Shown: in pieces, positions 63,301-64,000 of the stretch
How the letters are laid out: every line of letters begins with the position of its first letter
Numbering within the stretch: the stretch's first letter is position 1
DNA from: Anarhynchus alexandrinus
Taxonomy: Eukaryota > Chordata > Aves > Charadriiformes > Charadriidae
Assembly: GCA_008711295.1 (NCBI GenBank)
Contig: VUYV01000044.1
Span: 4,141,723-4,205,722 of the forward strand
DNA: 64,000 bases
Direction: 5' to 3'
Translations under genes and position numbers: made by a program
The notes under the pieces: generated by a model
Database searches by the model: none
What the model saw: only the letters and a program-made list of their open reading frames with translations
Told to the model about the DNA's origin: nothing

Positions 63301-64000
63301 ATAAAGGAGTAGAAAATTAAAAGATAGGTCATCAGTCCTTTTAGTGCTGTTACTGAAATATTACATTCCATGTTACTTTTCCACCTCTAGATTGAAATTA
63401 AAAGTAAGAAAACCTGAAAATTTAATTTCACGTTTGCCCCTAGATGTAGTTCTTAGGAAGGAAGCAGCTTGTATATAAAAGCAGAAGAGAAATAGAGAAT
63501 GACTTAATTCAAAGAAATCTGAACGTGATAGTGTTCACAATGCTGCAATGCTAAAAAAAATCTCACCCTCTTCCTCACAAAGCACAGCATCGCTGCTTAG
63601 AAGAGAAAGGGTACAAGAGAATGACTATGAAGCAGGTAGCTTCTCATTCAGGTTGAGTTTCTGTGCTCACCTGTTTAAAGAATCTGTGCAAAGTAATTAG
63701 AGATGTAAAAGTGGAGCAAAATAAAATTGGAATTATAATAATTTTAATGAGATTTGAAAGGCATTTCTTAATTCACATGCCTATCAAAAAATCCAAAGAA
63801 CGTTTCAATAAAGAACATATCTACAAGCCGCAGTTTCCAACTTTTCCATTACATGAAAGTATATCAGTGCTTTCTTGTTTCATGGTCGGAGTTCAGTTTC
63901 TTTGGCCCCACTCTGTTTCTAAAGTGTTCAGATCAAGCTAAATGGCTTCACATTGTTCAACATCTTTCCAATTTTCTACTGTAGAGGAACAGATAGAATA
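54331..64000. other. AT-rich non-coding DNA to the window end, no gene seen
   Basis: No frame exceeds 114 codons and none is recognised. Non-repetitive blocks at about 55480-55700, 56660-56880 and 58020-58210 have mixed AT motifs and could be conserved, but without alignment I do not call them. A T9-G10 double homopolymer lies at 62851-62869 and a purine tract at about 59679-59700. No CR1 tail, RNA gene or assembly gap occurs in this last part. Confidence 0.65.
62851..62869 (+). repeat. Adjacent T9 and G10 homopolymers
   Basis: Nine T are followed directly by ten G. Such junctions are prone to sequencing length error, and the G run could take part in G-quadruplex pairing. The frame at 62714-62911 that reads through it should not be trusted. 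Confidence 0.85.

Noticed and set aside
1..64000. Endogenous retrovirus, tRNA, rRNA, CRISPR or mitochondrial insert
   Set aside because: I looked for long polymerase or envelope frames, paired LTR ends, tRNA B-box motifs, regularly spaced repeats and gene-dense mitochondrial sequence and saw none. An ancient, highly diverged copy would escape inspection by eye.

Overview
This window looks like non-coding nuclear DNA from a bird. The best evidence is three truncated CR1 retrotransposon tails, at 12626-12801, 14262-14334 and 36549-36639. They carry the avian CR1 3' signature: a 'gttggac' block, then a 'tcccttcca' block, then a degenerate 8-bp 'attctgtg'-like tail. The background is AT-rich and CpG-poor, with frequent homopolymers and scattered small GC-rich patches, as expected of a vertebrate. 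I see no bacterial, viral or organellar organisation. The species and chromosome cannot be read from the sequence.

I found no protein-coding gene I can support. The longest open frames are 148 codons. That is about what chance gives in 64 kb read in six frames, and none has a recognisable domain, a convincing initiation context or a coherent exon chain. I also saw no tRNA, rRNA, CRISPR array, retroviral internal region or DNA transposon. The window is therefore an intergenic region or part of a large intron. A short exon could hide in such DNA; the best of several weak candidates is at 37507-37779.

Layout. 1-10.9 kb is mostly unique AT-rich DNA with a cluster of homeodomain-type TAATTA sites near 1.2 kb and an N-containing duplication at 5.65-5.81 kb. 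10.9-16.7 kb holds a small CpG cluster, a 41-nt pyrimidine tract, two CR1 tails, a 47-base gap inside poly-T and an array of TCTAGA motifs. 16.7-36 kb is mostly unique, with candidate conserved non-coding blocks near 24.5 and 32.6 kb, a second N-containing duplication at 26.9 kb and a perfect 24-bp palindrome at 29.87 kb. 36-45 kb holds a second CpG cluster, the cleanest CR1 tail and several minisatellite-like repeats. 45-64 kb is unique DNA with candidate conserved blocks near 47.4, 48.4 and 51.4 kb, a 25-bp tandem duplication at 49.47 kb and a GC-rich region at 53.2-54.3 kb.

The clearest structural result concerns the assembly. Both isolated single Ns (5728 and 26946) sit exactly at the junction of a near-identical tandem duplication, which suggests unmerged contig ends rather than biology. 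The most plausible biological function is cis-regulatory, meaning possible enhancers. That is an inference from base composition and motif density and needs cross-species alignment. I did not find a new biological system here.
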